From: an uncultured Bacilli bacterium
Lineage (GTDB): Bacteria; Bacillota_I; Bacilli_A; RF39; UBA660
DNA length: 50,419 bases
Direction of reading: 5' to 3'
NCBI GenBank assembly: GCA_947628345.1
Contig: CANQZM010000004.1
Span: 1 to 50,419, forward strand
In this document: positions 43,301 to 50,419 of the stretch, one piece after another
Layout: each line of letters begins with the position of its first letter
Position numbering within the stretch: position 1 is the first letter of the stretch
Notes under the pieces: model-generated
What the model was told of the DNA's origin: nothing
Databases searched by the model: none
The model's input: the letters and a program-made list of their open reading frames with translations, nothing else
Program-made: the position numbers and the translations under genes

Positions 43301-44541
43301 CAAGTTTGAAATATAAAGATACATATTATACTATAAATGCCAAAAGTGCTATTGGGTATGCTATTAATAAAAATGTTGAAGTTAAAGTAGAAAAGGCAAC
43401 ACCAACATATACAACTCCAAGTGATTTAACTGCTAATCTTGGACAAAAATTGTCGGAAATAGAATTACCAGATGGTTTTGAATGGATGGATGATAACCAA
43501 ACTATTGAAGAAGTTGGTAATATAGTATATAAGGCTAAATATATTCCTAATGATACAAATAATTATGAAATAGTGGAAAATATTGATATTCATATTTTAG
43601 TAACTAGTACTAAATCTATAATTACTCCAAATATTACTATAAAAAACAAAATGTATGATGGAACAACAACCATATCTTTAGGTGATATAACTGTTTCTAA
43701 TTTGGAAATATCAGATTATAGTATTGTAAGTGCTGTAGCTTCTAGTGCTGATGCTGGTAAAACAACTGCCAAAATAAAATTAAAATTATCAAACGAAAAA
43801 TTTCATGATTATTCATTTAGCAATGGTAAACAAGAAAAAGAATTTATAGTGGATTTTGAAATACTTAAAGCTAATATAAATGTTATTGATTCTTCTAAAG
43901 ATGTAACTGTTAAATATGATGGACAACCTCATAGTGTTGAAATAGATTTAAAGTGTAGTCCACATGCAACTGTAAAATATATGGATGAAAATAATGGCTA
44001 TACACTAAGTAAAGTTCCTGAATATACAGGAGTTGGGACTTATGTAATTAAGTATAAAGTATATATTGATGATAATTATACCGAGTATTTCGGGCAAAAA
44101 ACTTTAATCATTGAAAATAGTGATGGATATGTAATTCATGATTATAGTGTTGATGAAATTAATAAATATATTAGTAAGATTATGGTAAATACAGATGTAG
44201 ATAAATTTATATCACATATCGATTTAAGTTACGGGTATGAAATAATAGTTGATTATAAACAAATAAATAATAAAAAACTACTATATACAGGAGGAAAAAC
44301 TAAAGTAACAAAAGATTCAGATCTATATAGAGAGTATATAAATATTGTAATTGGAGATATAAATGGTGATGGATTAATTAATTCTGCTGATTTACTAAAA
44401 ATAAGACAACATTTATTAGGAACAAATATTTTATCAGGGGCATATTATTTATCGTCTGATATAAATTATGACGATACAATTAATTCTGCTGATTTATTAA
44501 GAGTAAGACAACATTTATTGAATATTAAACCGATAGAATAA
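40357..44541 (+). CDS. Giant subtilisin-like protease with leucine-rich repeats and dockerin
   Basis: A 1394-residue exported protein. A signal sequence/anchor (about 6-25) and propeptide (to about 125) precede an S8 subtilase with D164 (A-I-I-D-T-G), H200 (G-H-G-T-H-I-A-G) and S340 (G-T-S-M-A-T-P-H), all intact. From about 490 come BspA-type leucine-rich repeats (I-G-x-Y-A-F-x-x-C-x-x-L), then from about 1010 beta-sandwich modules of MBG/YDG type, and last a dockerin with two Ca2+ loops (G-D-I-N-G-D-G-L-I-N-S-A-D from about 1333, and S-D-I-N-Y-D-D-T-I-N-S-A-D). ATG 40357 has TAGGAG spaced 9 bases. The dockerin should dock the protease to a cohesin; the next gene may encode it. Leader-peptide processing for the nearby RiPP is another, weaker possibility. 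Confidence 0.9.
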   Translation: MNKKGRGILLVILIIICIFGCIHLKSNKLLKNNKNDLINISYLSEDFMNNYFKAIGKVTSDEEKANMLIVISNTEISNSYGAKNIIEAPNNQYILQYDSKNTKNKALAKLKNDKSISSVEENIIYKTEEVNYNSWGIKQMSLDYATDIANTNNNIKDVTVAIIDTGCDLTLFNKNYSGRIIETYNVLEESANTMTDENGHGTHIAGTIAEGTPLNVKILPVKVSKKSTMYNTDIVAGINYITYNKKADVINMSFGSYYNSEAIAQAIDAANKQNIISVSAAGNDNTDKKCFPAALDSTISVASVDSELTKSSFSNYGSEITFAAPGTNIKSINGTKSGTSMATPHAVSAVAILKSYNKNLTLNNVVDILKENTIDLGEEGWDPYYGYGLISFNNVQFCDNTYCDEYGVYKNLNKNIDKIELVELKFTKYNYYSLTNIMASKIRVYYIDGTNEEMLLSKLPNLEVLNYDSISKQEQNVTIKTNDVSININVTNPDNYESGWEYNDLDNGRVELIGYKNHGLNVNRLYIPDTIDGKTVVSFADNVQFSKLADFSSYEYLYLPTNFMRIGTYSLSETSIKNIYGSSTGIEIGSHGLESSSIVSLDVPIIKIEDNAFKNDYELIRINVSKKVNEIGDYAFYNCKKLMEVNNLNDVAYRYVLRVGEYAFYNCKALSQFELDINGVIDEYAFANCSSLTTMNLLNVDSIGAYAFYSSGISKASFGSNLEVLSKSSFENCMHLTSIDVIKGRIESRAFWNSNISQISITSRVEYIAEDSFAYSPIKTQTGTLNENGIYKVVPGLGIVENGNKLLVGFTNAIGASNTNIPDYITEIGNYAFTGNNTLENIIIPENVTSIGEYAFKDCYQLSNVYMFGNSIKLGKDTFKRTYEGEIKNNELIIYVHKDSDLKQTVAKQGLNYRHIEPDEMVVIDQKGKYKAFEQVDYNDISVKLIYHEATYREEILSTMNYGIVTPLSNGVGYIISYQDGSSLKYKDTYYTINAKSAIGYAINKNVEVKVEKATPTYTTPSDLTANLGQKLSEIELPDGFEWMDDNQTIEEVGNIVYKAKYIPNDTNNYEIVENIDIHILVTSTKSIITPNITIKNKMYDGTTTISLGDITVSNLEISDYSIVSAVASSADAGKTTAKIKLKLSNEKFHDYSFSNGKQEKEFIVDFEILKANINVIDSSKDVTVKYDGQPHSVEIDLKCSPHATVKYMDENNGYTLSKVPEYTGVGTYVIKYKVYIDDNYTEYFGQKTLIIENSDGYVIHDYSVDEINKYISKIMVNTDVDKFISHIDLSYGYEIIVDYKQINNKKLLYTGGKTKVTKDSDLYREYINIVIGDINGDGLINSADLLKIRQHLLGTNILSGAYYLSSDINYDDTINSADLLRVRQHLLNIKPIE

Positions 44542-44559
44542 TAGTTTGGAGGAATAGAA

Positions 44560-46137
44560 GTGAAAAGAATAAGGAATTTAATAGTCATATTAATCTTAAT
44601 ATTTGTACTTAATATAAAGGTTTTTGCTGCTTCTAGTAATTTAACAGTAAGTTCTAATCAAGTTAATGTAGGTGATACCTTCACTGTAACAGTAGATATA
44701 AATGGGGCTGCAGCTTGGAATGTGCATTTAACCGCAACAGGTCCAGTAAGTGGTTGTTCTATTAATCAAGCAGATGCTACTGGGGATGCACTAGATACTA
44801 ATAAAACATTTAATACGACGTGTACCGCAACAGGTACAGGGACTATTACAATTAGATTGAATGGAGATATTACATCTGCATCAGATGGTAATGCAGTAAA
44901 TATTTCTGGGACTAAAACAGTATCAGTTTCTAGGAAACAGTATACACCTAACAACAACAAAAATAATACCAATACCAACAATACCAACAATATTACAGAC
45001 AATAAATCAAATAATAATAATATAAAGGAACTAACTGTAGAAGGATATAATCTAACTAAGATTGATAATAATAACTATTCTTTAGTGGTACCTAATGATG
45101 TAACTAGTATTAATATAAAGGCTATTGCAGAAGACTCAAAGGCTAATGTAGGTGGTACAGGTGTTCATAATTTAAATGTTGGTGAAAATAACTTTGAAGT
45201 TATAGTTACATCAGAATCTGGATTGCAAAATAAAATAAATTTAAAAGTTATAAGGAAAGACGGATATTTTTTAGAAGACTTAGATTCAATATTAAAAAAT
45301 GATAAGAACAATAATAACATAACTATAGATTCTAATACTAAAGTGAGTGCGAGTGATTTAGAAAAGATAAAAGATAGTAAAAAAACAATTAACTTTAATT
45401 ACTATGATGAAAATAAATCTTTAATATATAGTTGGATAATAAATGGTTCAAAAATAAAAAGTACTGATGATTTTATAACTACAGTTTGTTTTGATTCAAA
45501 AAATAAAAAGGACATGTTAAAATTATCAAATTATGCCGATGGTTTATTTATTTCTTTTGGGCAAACTAATTATTTTCCTAGCGGCACTAAAATAAGATTA
45601 TATGTAGGAAGCAAATATACTGATAAGGATATAGTAAATGTTTATTCATATATTAAAAATAGTAATAAACTTAATTTGGTAAAAAGTAAATTAAAAGTCA
45701 AAAATGGTTATATTGAGTTTGATGTAGTTGATGCGTCAGATTACTTAATAACAATGTCAACTATTTCGAATTCTACTCCAGTGACAACTCCCAATAATAA
45801 TACTTCATCGAATATTTTACCAATATTTATAATTATAATAATATTAATATTAATAATAGTAATAATGATTATATATATTTTGAAAAACAGAAAAGAAAAT
45901 AAAAATAAGGAAATAATTACAAATGATAATATCTCATCAATAATAAATAATAATAATTATAATAATCAAAATAATGGTAATGTATTAGTTAAACCTATTG
46001 ATGAAGATTATCCTGATACTAATAGTAATATTAATGATAATCAAAATAGTGATAATGTATTAGTTAAGCCTATTGATGAAGATTATCCTGATATTAATAG
46101 TAATATTAATGATAATCAAAATCCTCCTTTAATATAG
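44560..46137 (+). CDS. Membrane-anchored surface protein with cohesin-like and cadherin-like domains
   Basis: A 525-residue protein: signal peptide (about 1-23, ending F-A-A), a beta-sandwich at about 24-130 (V-N-V-G-D-T-F-T-V-T-V-D-I then G-T-I-T-I-R-L) with two Cys, an Asn/Thr linker, a cadherin-like beta-sandwich at about 155-235 (L-T-V-E-G-Y-N-L ... N-L-N-V-G-E-N-N-F), a further domain, one membrane helix (about 422-446) and a cytoplasmic Asn-rich tail with two 25-residue repeats. The first domain has the look of cohesins, but related Ig-like folds cannot be excluded. GTG start with TTTGGAGG. It is 18 bases after the dockerin protease and ends at a terminator. Confidence 0.8.
   Translation: MKRIRNLIVILILIFVLNIKVFAASSNLTVSSNQVNVGDTFTVTVDINGAAAWNVHLTATGPVSGCSINQADATGDALDTNKTFNTTCTATGTGTITIRLNGDITSASDGNAVNISGTKTVSVSRKQYTPNNNKNNTNTNNTNNITDNKSNNNNIKELTVEGYNLTKIDNNNYSLVVPNDVTSINIKAIAEDSKANVGGTGVHNLNVGENNFEVIVTSESGLQNKINLKVIRKDGYFLEDLDSILKNDKNNNNITIDSNTKVSASDLEKIKDSKKTINFNYYDENKSLIYSWIINGSKIKSTDDFITTVCFDSKNKKDMLKLSNYADGLFISFGQTNYFPSGTKIRLYVGSKYTDKDIVNVYSYIKNSNKLNLVKSKLKVKNGYIEFDVVDASDYLITMSTISNSTPVTTPNNNTSSNILPIFIIIIILILIIVIMIIYILKNRKENKNKEIITNDNISSIINNNNYNNQNNGNVLVKPIDEDYPDTNSNINDNQNSDNVLVKPIDEDYPDINSNINDNQNPPLI
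45979..46128 (+). repeat. 75-bp tandem repeat, two copies, within the surface-protein tail
   Basis: Copies at 45979-46053 and 46054-46128 differ at only a few positions. Each encodes N-V-L-V-K-P-I-D-E-D-Y-P-D followed by an Asn-rich spacer. Confidence 0.85.
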
Positions 46138-46170
46138 AACAAGGATATATTATAAATTCCTTGTTTTTTT
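46138..46170 (+). terminator. Intrinsic terminator before uvrB
   Basis: Stem AACAAGGA (46138-46145) / TCCTTGTT (46158-46165), T-run to 46170. Marks the end of the accessory island. Confidence 0.85.
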
Positions 46171-46235
46171 AGGGTAAAAATGTTAAAATAAATAAACAAA
46201 AAATTAAAAAGTAATTTATAGAAAGGAGGATAAAA

Positions 46236-48188
46236 ATGTTTGAAATTCATTCAAAGTATAAGCCCAGTGGAGATCAACCTCAAGCAATCGAAAAATTAGT
46301 TGAAGGAATTCAAGAAGGCAAAAAAGAACAAGTTCTCCTTGGAGCAACAGGAACAGGCAAAACATTTACAATTGCGAATGTTATTGCTAAAGTTAATAAA
46401 CCAACTTTAGTATTAGCTCATAATAAGACTTTAGCTGGACAGCTTTATAGTGAATTTAAGGAATTATTTCCAAATAATCATGTTAGTTTTTTTATATCAT
46501 ATTATGATTACTATCAGCCAGAGGCATATGTACCTTCGACAGATACCTATATTGAAAAAGATTCATCAATAAATGATGAAATAGATGAGTTACGACATGA
46601 GGCTACAAGTAATTTACTTTCTTATAATGATACCATTGTAGTTGCCAGTGTCTCATGTATTTATGGTATTGGTGAAGTTGATGAATATAAAAATAAAATG
46701 CTAACATTAAGTGTTAATGAAAAAATAGATCGCAATAAGGTTTTGACCAAGTTAGTTGAAATGTTATATGAAAGAAATGATATAGACTTTAAGCGTGGTA
46801 CTTTTCGTGTAAGGGGGGATATTTTAGAATTAATTCCAGCTTATCAAAATACTACGGGTTATAGAATTGAATTCTTTGGAGATGAAATAGATAGAATTAG
46901 TGAAATAGATACTCTAACAGGAGAAATTATTAGTAATAAAAAAACAATTAGTTTGTTTCCAGCCAGTCACTTTGTAGTTAGTGATGAAAAATTAAAATCA
47001 GCAATTAAAAGGATAAAAAGTGAATTAGAAGAACGATTAATAGAACTTAAAGCAGATAATAAATTATTGGCTGCGGAAAGATTAGAGCAAAGAACTAATT
47101 ATGATATCGAAATGTTAGAAGAAACAGGTTTTTGTTCAGGAATAGAAAATTATTCTGCTCCTATGGCAGGTCGAAAAAAAGGCGAGACACCAACTACTTT
47201 AATGGATTTTTTCCCAGATGACTATTTATTAGTTGTAGATGAATCTCATGTTACATTACCACAAGTTAGGGGAATGTATAATGGTGATAGAGCTCGTAAG
47301 ATGAACTTAGTAGAATATGGTTTTCGTTTGCCAAGTGCTTTGGATAATAGACCATTACAGTATGATGAATTTGAAAAAAAAATAAATCAAGTGATTTATG
47401 TTTCAGCTACTCCAGGAGATTTGGAATTAGCTCATACTAATAATCATTATGTAGAACAAATAATTAGACCAACCGGATTACTAGATCCAACAGTGGAAGT
47501 TAGAAAGACACAAGGTCAAATTGATGATTTAATTTATGAAATAAAAAGTAGAATAGCTAAAAATGAAAGAATTTTAGTAACTACATTAACTATTAAAATG
47601 AGCGAAGAACTTACTAATTATTTGAAAGATTTAGATATTAAAGTTGCATATTTACATTCAGAAATAAAATCGTTAGAACGATTACAAATTATTCATGATT
47701 TAAGAGAAGGAAAATATGATGTTATTGTTGGAATTAATTTGTTGAGAGAGGGATTAGATATCCCTGAAGTTTCCTTGATTGCTATTTTGGATGCAGATAA
47801 AGAGGGATTTTTAAGGAGTGGTAGAAGTTTAATTCAAACTATCGGTAGATGTGCTAGAAATGCTAATGGACACGTTATTATGTATGGAGATAAAATAACT
47901 GACAGTATGCGTTATGCCATGGATGAAACGTTTAGAAGAAGAAAAATTCAAGAAGAGTACAATAAGAAACATAATATTATTCCTCAAACTATTATTAAAG
48001 AAATTAGAACTGTAGTATCTAATGTTGATTTGGATCAAGATAAAAAATCTCCTAAAAAATTGAGTAAGAAAGAAATCGAAAAAAGAATGGATATTATTGA
48101 AACTGAAATGAAAGAAGCAGCAAAAAATTTAGATTTTGAAAGAGCTATGGAATTACGTGATATTTTATTTGAAATGAAAATAAAATAA
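46236..48188 (+). CDS. uvrB: Excinuclease ABC subunit B
   Basis: A 650-residue nucleotide excision repair helicase-like protein. Walker A G-A-T-G-T-G-K-T, the beta-hairpin [36 protein letters not shown] and Q-T-I-G-R-C-A-R-N are present. A C-terminal UVR motif ([14 protein letters not shown]) binds UvrC. It loads onto damaged DNA after UvrA and positions UvrC. SD GAAAGGAGG. uvrA does not follow directly, unlike in B. subtilis. Confidence 0.97.
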   Translation: MFEIHSKYKPSGDQPQAIEKLVEGIQEGKKEQVLLGATGTGKTFTIANVIAKVNKPTLVLAHNKTLAGQLYSEFKELFPNNHVSFFISYYDYYQPEAYVPSTDTYIEKDSSINDEIDELRHEATSNLLSYNDTIVVASVSCIYGIGEVDEYKNKMLTLSVNEKIDRNKVLTKLVEMLYERNDIDFKRGTFRVRGDILELIPAYQNTTGYRIEFFGDEIDRISEIDTLTGEIISNKKTISLFPASHFVVSDEKLKSAIKRIKSELEERLIELKADNKLLAAERLEQRTNYDIEMLEETGFCSGIENYSAPMAGRKKGETPTTLMDFFPDDYLLVVDESHVTLPQVRGMYNGDRARKMNLVEYGFRLPSALDNRPLQYDEFEKKINQVIYVSATPGDLELAHTNNHYVEQIIRPTGLLDPTVEVRKTQGQIDDLIYEIKSRIAKNERILVTTLTIKMSEELTNYLKDLDIKVAYLHSEIKSLERLQIIHDLREGKYDVIVGINLLREGLDIPEVSLIAILDADKEGFLRSGRSLIQTIGRCARNANGHVIMYGDKITDSMRYAMDETFRRRKIQEEYNKKHNIIPQTIIKEIRTVVSNVDLDQDKKSPKKLSKKEIEKRMDIIETEMKEAAKNLDFERAMELRDILFEMKIK

Positions 48189-48193
48189 AATAC

Positions 48194-48222
48194 TTGCAAA
48201 ATTTAGTAAAATAATGTAAAAT
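48194..48222 (+). promoter_or_regulatory. Promoter of the J-like membrane-protein gene
   Basis: TTGCAA (48194-48199), 17 bases, TAAAAT (48217-48222). Confidence 0.6.
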
Positions 48223-48294
48223 ATAAGCACATTTATGAAGAAATGTTTCAACTTTGTTATATGTTGTGATAAAACGAAAATAGGAGGAAAGCTT

Positions 48295-50091
48295 ATGTCA
48301 AATCAATATAATGGTGAAAAAACTTTGATTTACAGAGTTTTAAGAGGTTTTTATTCTGATGAACAAATAGATAAGATAATTGATGTTTATGATGAAAGTG
48401 GAAATAACCAATATGCTTTGTGGCTAGCTATAGATAAAGATGTTTATCAAAATAGGGATTTTGATCAACATTTAGCTTTAATGAATGCATTAAAAGATTG
48501 TAATTATAATGAAGGAGCTTGTTTAATAGGATTGGATTCTCGAATTGCTAGATATAGAACTGTAGAAGAGCAAATAAAATTGATGCATGCTTGTGCTGAA
48601 CATGAAGGTAAATCTGGAATTTATAACATAGCTACTGATGTGAATTTTTTAAAAAATAAGACTACTGACGATCAAATTGAATATATGAATCTTCTAGAAA
48701 AATATAATTACAATAAAGGTGCTAGAGAAGTATTGTTGGATTCCAAAAATATTAATAAGAGTACGGAAGAATTAGAATCTTTAATAAAAAATAGTGTTGA
48801 AGATGATTATGATTATATAATGGAAAAACTTAAAAAAGATGTAAATGAAGCTTTAAATAGTGGTGCTAAAGAAACTAAAGATACTTCAAATAAAGAAGAA
48901 GAACATAATACTAAAAATGAAGAATCAGTAAATGAAGAAGAAGCAAATAGTGTCAGTGAAGAATATCAAGTTTTAGGTGTTAGTGAAGATGCATCATATG
49001 AAGAAATTCAACAAGCTTTTAAAACTAAAACAGAGCAATTATTATCAGAAGATAATGTAGATGCTGAACAATTGAAGAAACTTCAAAATAGCTTTATAAC
49101 AATTACTTATCAGTTAGGTAAGGAAATAACTTCGAAAGATATAGCAGATGAGATTTATAAAATGATGCAAGCTAAGAACATTCGTAGAAAAAATAATGAT
49201 GATAAAGTTATAACACCACCAAGAAATAGAAGATATGATGAGTCAACAAGTGATTATGAAAAATATTTAGAAGAGTATTATCAAAAACATTTCTCAATTG
49301 GTCTTAAAGAAAATAAAAATGAAAAAATTCTTGGAACTAATATATATAAGCCAAGAGATAGACGTCCATATGAAACTGATGAAGAGTATGAACAATTTTT
49401 GGAAAAATATTATAAAGATAAAGACTTTAGTAAGATTCCAACTGGTACTAAACACAAAATTAAAAAGCGTAGAAAAAATAGAAAACATAGATTATTGAAA
49501 AAGTTATTAACTATAGCTACTGTTGCTGCTATAGGGCTAGGTATATGGTTTAGTACAAAGTTTGGATTACATAAGGATCCAAAACCAACCCAAACAGTTG
49601 AACAACCTGTTGATTCTCCAGATTTTACTCAATCTGTAGATAATGACAATGAAGAATTTGAAAAACAATTAGGAAAAGAAGTAGATGAAATTCTTAAAAA
49701 TTATGATAACAAGGATATAACTAAATTAACAATTGGAGATACAATAAAATTAAAAGAAGGAACTAAATATTATTTTAATTCTCAAAAAGCATCACCAACT
49801 GGTACAATTGGTAATAAATATACATCACCTAAGAGTAATTATTTAATAAATTCAGTTGCTCTAGTTGATAAGAAAACTAAGCAAATTATTGGTGTTAGTT
49901 ATGATAGGTCGTTGTCTGTAAAAGAAATGATGGAAATGTATGGCGTTGAAAAAGATGATTGTAGAGTAGTTGGGTTAATTGGAAATAATGGTAAACTAAA
50001 TCCAAACGATGCTCTTGGTTGGGTAGTGTTAGCAAAAGACAATTTTACAAAAACAGGAACTATTAATAATCATAAAGGAAAGGTTAGATAA
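48295..50091 (+). CDS. Membrane protein with helical repeats and a degenerate J-like segment
   Basis: A 598-residue protein. ATG 48295 has AGGAGGAAAGCTT upstream; the longer frame from 48235 lacks an SD. Residues about 35-160 are three helical repeats of about 36 residues (D-x-x-x-H-L-A-L-M-N-A-L ... E-E-Q-I-K-L-M-H-A-C ... D-D-Q-I-E-Y-M-N-L-L). At about 222-275 lies E-Y-Q-V-L-G-V-S-E-D-A-S-Y-E-E-I-Q-Q-A-F, like DnaJ helices I-II, but the HPD motif is missing. Two motifs P-R-x-R-R-x-Y-[D/E]-[E/T] with E-x-Y-Y-x-K follow, then a basic stretch, one membrane helix (about 405-424) and an extracytoplasmic domain. No function can be assigned. Confidence 0.65.
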   Translation: MSNQYNGEKTLIYRVLRGFYSDEQIDKIIDVYDESGNNQYALWLAIDKDVYQNRDFDQHLALMNALKDCNYNEGACLIGLDSRIARYRTVEEQIKLMHACAEHEGKSGIYNIATDVNFLKNKTTDDQIEYMNLLEKYNYNKGAREVLLDSKNINKSTEELESLIKNSVEDDYDYIMEKLKKDVNEALNSGAKETKDTSNKEEEHNTKNEESVNEEEANSVSEEYQVLGVSEDASYEEIQQAFKTKTEQLLSEDNVDAEQLKKLQNSFITITYQLGKEITSKDIADEIYKMMQAKNIRRKNNDDKVITPPRNRRYDESTSDYEKYLEEYYQKHFSIGLKENKNEKILGTNIYKPRDRRPYETDEEYEQFLEKYYKDKDFSKIPTGTKHKIKKRRKNRKHRLLKKLLTIATVAAIGLGIWFSTKFGLHKDPKPTQTVEQPVDSPDFTQSVDNDNEEFEKQLGKEVDEILKNYDNKDITKLTIGDTIKLKEGTKYYFNSQKASPTGTIGNKYTSPKSNYLINSVALVDKKTKQIIGVSYDRSLSVKEMMEMYGVEKDDCRVVGLIGNNGKLNPNDALGWVVLAKDNFTKTGTINNHKGKVR

Positions 50092-50096
50092 AAAGA

Positions 50097-50306
50097 ATGA
50101 TAAAAGAAGGGGAAATAATTACTTTAGATAACGATGAAGAATATGCTGTTATGCAAGAAGTAACTATTAATAATCAACCATACTTTATTTTAATGACAGT
50201 AAAAAAACCGGTTAAGATAAAAGTATGTATCGCAGAAGATAATGATGAAATTACTTTAATTGATGATCAACAATTGATTATTGAAGCATTATCAAAATTA
50301 ATATAG
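50097..50306 (+). CDS. DUF1292-like small protein
   Basis: A 69-residue acidic protein that fits the DUF1292 pattern (I-x-L-x-D-E-x-E-Y-x-V, then Y-F-I-L-M-T and a short final helix), like B. subtilis YrzB. Function unknown. It starts 5 bases after the preceding stop with only a weak SD and is probably translated by coupling. Followed by a strong terminator. Confidence 0.65.
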   Translation: MIKEGEIITLDNDEEYAVMQEVTINNQPYFILMTVKKPVKIKVCIAEDNDEITLIDDQQLIIEALSKLI

Positions 50307-50341
50307 AAAATATTGAAAAATCTCAATATTTTTCTTTTTTT
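50307..50341 (+). terminator. Intrinsic terminator
   Basis: Stem AAAATATTGA (50307-50316) / TCAATATTTT (50323-50332), 6-nt loop, T-run to 50341. Confidence 0.85.
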
Positions 50342-50356
50342 GTGACATTCTAAGAT

Positions 50357-50385
50357 TTGTCAATAATAAATTTTTATGATATTAT
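50357..50385 (+). promoter_or_regulatory. Promoter of a gene beyond the window
   Basis: TTGTCA (50357-50362), exactly 17 bases, TATTAT (50380-50385) with TG at 50377-50378. No coding start before base 50419. Confidence 0.7.
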
Positions 50386-50419
50386 ATACACTACAAAAAG
50401 ACACGAAATTTCTAAATTT

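Noticed and set aside
44940-45030. Asn/Thr-rich low-complexity stretch as a special repeat
   Set aside because: A simple linker between two beta domains in an AT-rich gene.
1-50419. tRNA, rRNA and CRISPR arrays
   Set aside because: No T-loop/acceptor pattern, no rRNA blocks and no regularly spaced repeats were found on either strand by reading.

Overview
The window is strongly AT-rich (about 25-30% GC by eye) and densely coding. Nearly all genes lie on the + strand; the exceptions are a LemA-family gene and a class A penicillin-binding protein. Gene content and order are those of a low-GC Firmicute (Bacilli / Erysipelotrichia / RF39-like gut lineage). spoVG-yabP-yabQ-divIC, rplI-dnaB-yycJ-rlmH, ywiB-argS-rpoE, prfA-prmC-spoIIR-mntP, cysS-mrnC-rlmB-sigma, and prfB-yitT-ftsEX...uvrB all match Bacillus subtilis neighbourhoods. 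TGA is used as a stop (ywiB, prmC's upstream neighbour), and prfB is present with its programmed frameshift, so this is genetic code 11 and not a code-4 mollicute. YabP, YabQ and SpoIIR imply at least an inherited sporulation programme. I cannot name the species.

Layout. 1-1.2 kb: end of spoVG, sporulation pair yabP/yabQ, divIC. 1.2-1.9 kb: a TasA-like secreted protein. 2-8.3 kb: DHH phosphodiesterase, rplI, dnaB, an M23/LysM/G5 wall hydrolase, yycJ, rlmH, ung; the walRK genes usual here in Bacilli are absent. 8.3-11.5 kb: lemA (-), pduL-type phosphotransacylase (+), class A PBP (-). 11.6-17.6 kb: ywiB, argS, rpoE, prfA, a small zinc-ribbon gene, prmC, spoIIR (behind a 16-bp hairpin), mntP. 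17.6-22.5 kb: cysS, an inserted Rpn/PD-(D/E)XK nuclease gene, mrnC, rlmB, a SigH-like sigma factor, a kinase-like tail-anchored protein. 22.6-28.6 kb: a candidate minus-strand small RNA, prfB, two yitT paralogues, ftsE, ftsX and the FtsEX-partner M23 hydrolase. 28.6-46.2 kb: an accessory island between the ftsEX operon and uvrB. 46.2-50.4 kb: uvrB, a membrane protein with a degenerate J-like segment, a DUF1292-like gene, and a promoter pointing out of the window.

The most interesting part is in the accessory island. A 44-residue peptide gene, too short for ordinary gene finders, ends in a Cys-x-Cys-x5-Cys core. It has a near-consensus promoter (TTGACA-17-TAGAAT) and an 11-bp hairpin directly after its stop. 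Behind it, closely packed on the same strand, are a radical SAM/SPASM maturase, a PP2C phosphatase, an aminoglycoside/choline-kinase-like phosphotransferase and a HelD-like RNA polymerase-associated helicase; an intrinsic terminator follows. I read this as a ribosomally synthesised, radical-SAM-modified peptide (RiPP) operon, possibly with phosphorylation as a second modification or control layer and HelD as self-protection. The function of the last three genes is inference.

Next to it are a membrane acyltransferase, a 1394-residue subtilisin-like protease with leucine-rich repeats and a C-terminal dockerin, and a membrane-anchored protein with a cohesin-like domain. The last two may form a surface-tethered protease complex. 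Other unexplained structure includes two hairpins that occlude ribosome-binding sites (spoIIR, rpn), a candidate 80-nt small RNA antisense to the prfB leader region, and a multi-helix RNA element at 29.1 kb.
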